NCBI GenBank assembly: GCA_900542425.1
Contig: UQNQ01000001.1
Span: forward strand, 1 to 64,000
DNA length: 64,000 nt
Origin: an uncultured Eubacteriales bacterium
GTDB taxonomy: Bacteria > Bacillota > Clostridia > Oscillospirales > CAG-272
Direction: 5' to 3'
Every line of letters begins with the position of its first letter. Position 1 is the first letter of the stretch. The translations under genes were made by a program, and so were the position numbers. Below the pieces are notes generated by a model, which ran no database searches, was not told where the DNA came from, and worked only from the letters and a program-made list of their open reading frames with translations. Below are positions 62,603-64,000 of this stretch, piece by piece.

Positions 62603-62638
62603 AAAAACGGGAGAAACTTTGTTTCTCCCGTTTTTTTT
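62603..62638 (+). terminator. Terminator of the holin cassette
   Basis: AAAAACGGGAGAAAC, loop TTTG, GTTTCTCCCGTTTTTTTT; T8 tail ending near 62638. The stretch 62639-62837 contains no recognisable gene. Confidence 0.9.
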
Positions 62639-62837
62639 GTGGAAGGCAGAAAAAATCTGAAAAAATTTGCACAGAAAAATGGGTTGACTTTTCTGTTTTG
62701 TGAATAAAATTTGACAGGAAAACGTGAAGAAAATCCTGTGGGGAGGGATATTTTGCGGCTTTAACTTTGTCCGTGTGCATGACAAACTGAAAAAGAAATG
62801 AAAATGTGAAAAAAACTAAAATTTTTAGAGAAAGCTA

Positions 62838-62866
62838 TTCCATTTTTATGGGCTTCGTGATAAGAT
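62838..62866 (+). promoter_or_regulatory. cysS promoter and leader
   Basis: TTCCAT (62838-62843), 17-base spacer, TAAGAT (62861-62866). The ~130-base leader contains CCTGTATGGCATGCAGG (~62957-62973), a small hairpin, but no T-box signature. Confidence 0.5.
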
Positions 62867-63005
62867 AAATACAAGAAAAAATGTCATGATGGTTTTTTGC
62901 TTATCATATCATAGCGTTGACAAGACAATCGTAATGGAGAAACGCCAAGGGCTCCTGTATGGCATGCAGGGTCAAAACCAATCAGATGAAAGGGTAGACT
63001 TTAAC

Positions 63006-64000
63006 ATGAAGCTTTATAATACGCTGTCAAAAACGATAGAGGAATTTATCCCGAACGAACCGGGAAAGGTGAAGATGTATACCTGCGGTCCAACGGTATA
63101 CCATTTTGCTCATATCGGCAATCTTCGGACTTATATTATGGAGGATGTTCTGGAGAAGTTTCTTCGTTATTCTGGTTATGACGTTACCAGGGTCATGAAT
63201 GTAACGGATGTCGGTCATCTCACAAGTGACGGGGATACCGGAGAGGATAAAATGCTGAAAGGCGCGAAAAGAGAGCATAAAACCGTAATGGAAATTGCGG
63301 AATTTTATAAAAATGCGTTCTTTGATGATTGTGCGAAGCTGAATATTAAAACACCGGATATTGTGCAGCCTGCAACCGGCTGTATTGATGAATTCATCAA
63401 AATCATATCTTATCTTTTGGAACATGGCTTTGCCTATTTTGCGGAGGGAAATGTTTATTTTGACACTTCGAAAGCAAAGGACTATTATGCGCTTTCCGGG
63501 CATAATACGGAAGAACTAATGGTAGGCGTGCGCGATGATGTCTCGGAAGATAAGAACAAGCGCAATAAAAGTGATTTTGTTCTTTGGTTTACCAAATCGA
63601 AGTTTGAAGATCAGGAGCTCAAATGGGAAAGTCCATGGGGGCTTGGGTATCCCGGATGGCATATCGAATGTTCCGGTATCAGTATTCGGTATCTTGGAGA
63701 CCGCTTGGATATTCACTGCGGCGGCGTGGACAATATTTTTCCGCACCATACGAATGAAATCGCGCAGAGCGAGGCGTATGTCGGACATAAATGGTGCAAT
63801 TATTGGTTCCATGTTCAGCATTTAAACGATGAATCCGGAAAAATGAGCAAGTCAAAAGGGGAATTCCTGACGGTGTCTCTGCTTGAAAGTAAGGGATATC
63901 ATCCGCTTGCCTATCGCCTGTTTTGTCTGCAAAGCCATTATCGCAAGCCGCTTACATTCAGTTATTCTAATCTTGACAATGCGGCGGCAGCCTATACAAA
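63006..64000 (+). CDS. cysS: Cysteinyl-tRNA synthetase, 5' part (runs off the window)
   Basis: 331 codons to the window end, about 70 percent of the usual 465. MKLYNTLSKTIEEF begins after AAAGGG. The HIGH motif is in YHFAHIGNLRT (~33-43), with Zn ligands TCGPT (Cys 28) and GWHIECSG plus HCGGVDNIFPHHTNE (~210-250), and the KMSKS loop SGKMSKSKGE (~280). The N-terminal cysteine-adenylate site is complete; the anticodon domain lies outside. It charges tRNA-Cys. Confidence 0.95.
   Translation, partial: MKLYNTLSKTIEEFIPNEPGKVKMYTCGPTVYHFAHIGNLRTYIMEDVLEKFLRYSGYDVTRVMNVTDVGHLTSDGDTGEDKMLKGAKREHKTVMEIAEFYKNAFFDDCAKLNIKTPDIVQPATGCIDEFIKIISYLLEHGFAYFAEGNVYFDTSKAKDYYALSGHNTEELMVGVRDDVSEDKNKRNKSDFVLWFTKSKFEDQELKWESPWGLGYPGWHIECSGISIRYLGDRLDIHCGGVDNIFPHHTNEIAQSEAYVGHKWCNYWFHVQHLNDESGKMSKSKGEFLTVSLLESKGYHPLAYRLFCLQSHYRKPLTFSYSNLDNAAAAYT

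Overview
The window reads as a chromosome segment of an anaerobic, low-to-mid GC Gram-positive bacterium of the class Clostridia, probably from a gut-type lineage. The support is a type III glutamine synthetase next to an ANTAR regulator, T-box, TPP and ZTP leaders, RNase J, a CwlD-type amidase, Na+-pump decarboxylase subunits, a GGGtGRT/NifU-like/PduL cluster, and sigma-70 type promoters with 16-18 base spacers throughout. No rRNA or CRISPR array was seen.

Region 1 (about 1-9000) is an accessory island. The AT-rich left edge carries a DUF5677-like gene and decayed coding remnants. An integrative mobilizable element follows: a LexA-like repressor with paired operators, a zinc-ribbon protein, an excisionase-like HTH protein, a RepA-type ATPase, a non-coding stretch with about nine copies of a TAYCGTCAYG motif (candidate ori/oriT), a MobC-like protein, a MOBP relaxase, a divergent nucleotidyltransferase-fold cargo gene, and a tyrosine integrase broken by a nonsense codon and a frameshift. 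The island ends beside tRNA-Ser(CGA).

Region 2 (9.1-23 kb) is core metabolism: a hexapeptide GlmU-like protein, glmM and glmS (UDP-GlcNAc precursors); asnB behind an asparagine T-box and downstream of glnN; a divergent ANTAR regulator; pyrG; and a TPP-riboswitch operon thiT-thiN.

Region 3 (23-32 kb) holds two lipoproteins with a MacB/LolD-like ABC exporter, one of whose permeases appears to lack its last membrane helix, and the convergent GGGtGRT / Fe-S scaffold-like / PduL operon. Region 4 (31.7-45 kb) has a TepA-like protease, a CmpB-like membrane protein, a DUF362 ferredoxin-like protein, ispE, a nucleotidyltransferase-mutase fusion with a degenerate mutase half, two apparently cytoplasmic glycoside hydrolases (GH123-like, GH28-like), and RNase J behind a probable structured RNA and a tiny overlapping upstream ORF.

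Region 5 (44.8-64 kb) has a MarR-controlled heterodimeric ABC exporter, argS, yebC, an intact phosphomannomutase, fhs under a ZTP riboswitch, orphan oadB/oadG-like genes, radA, cwlD, a membrane protein, a Xer-type recombinase, and then a two-gene XhlA-like/LLH-holin-like cassette behind a LexA (SOS) box. The 5' part of cysS closes the window. The SOS-controlled holin cassette, the CGTCA-repeat region of the mobile element and the structured RNA ahead of RNase J are the most promising items for follow-up.
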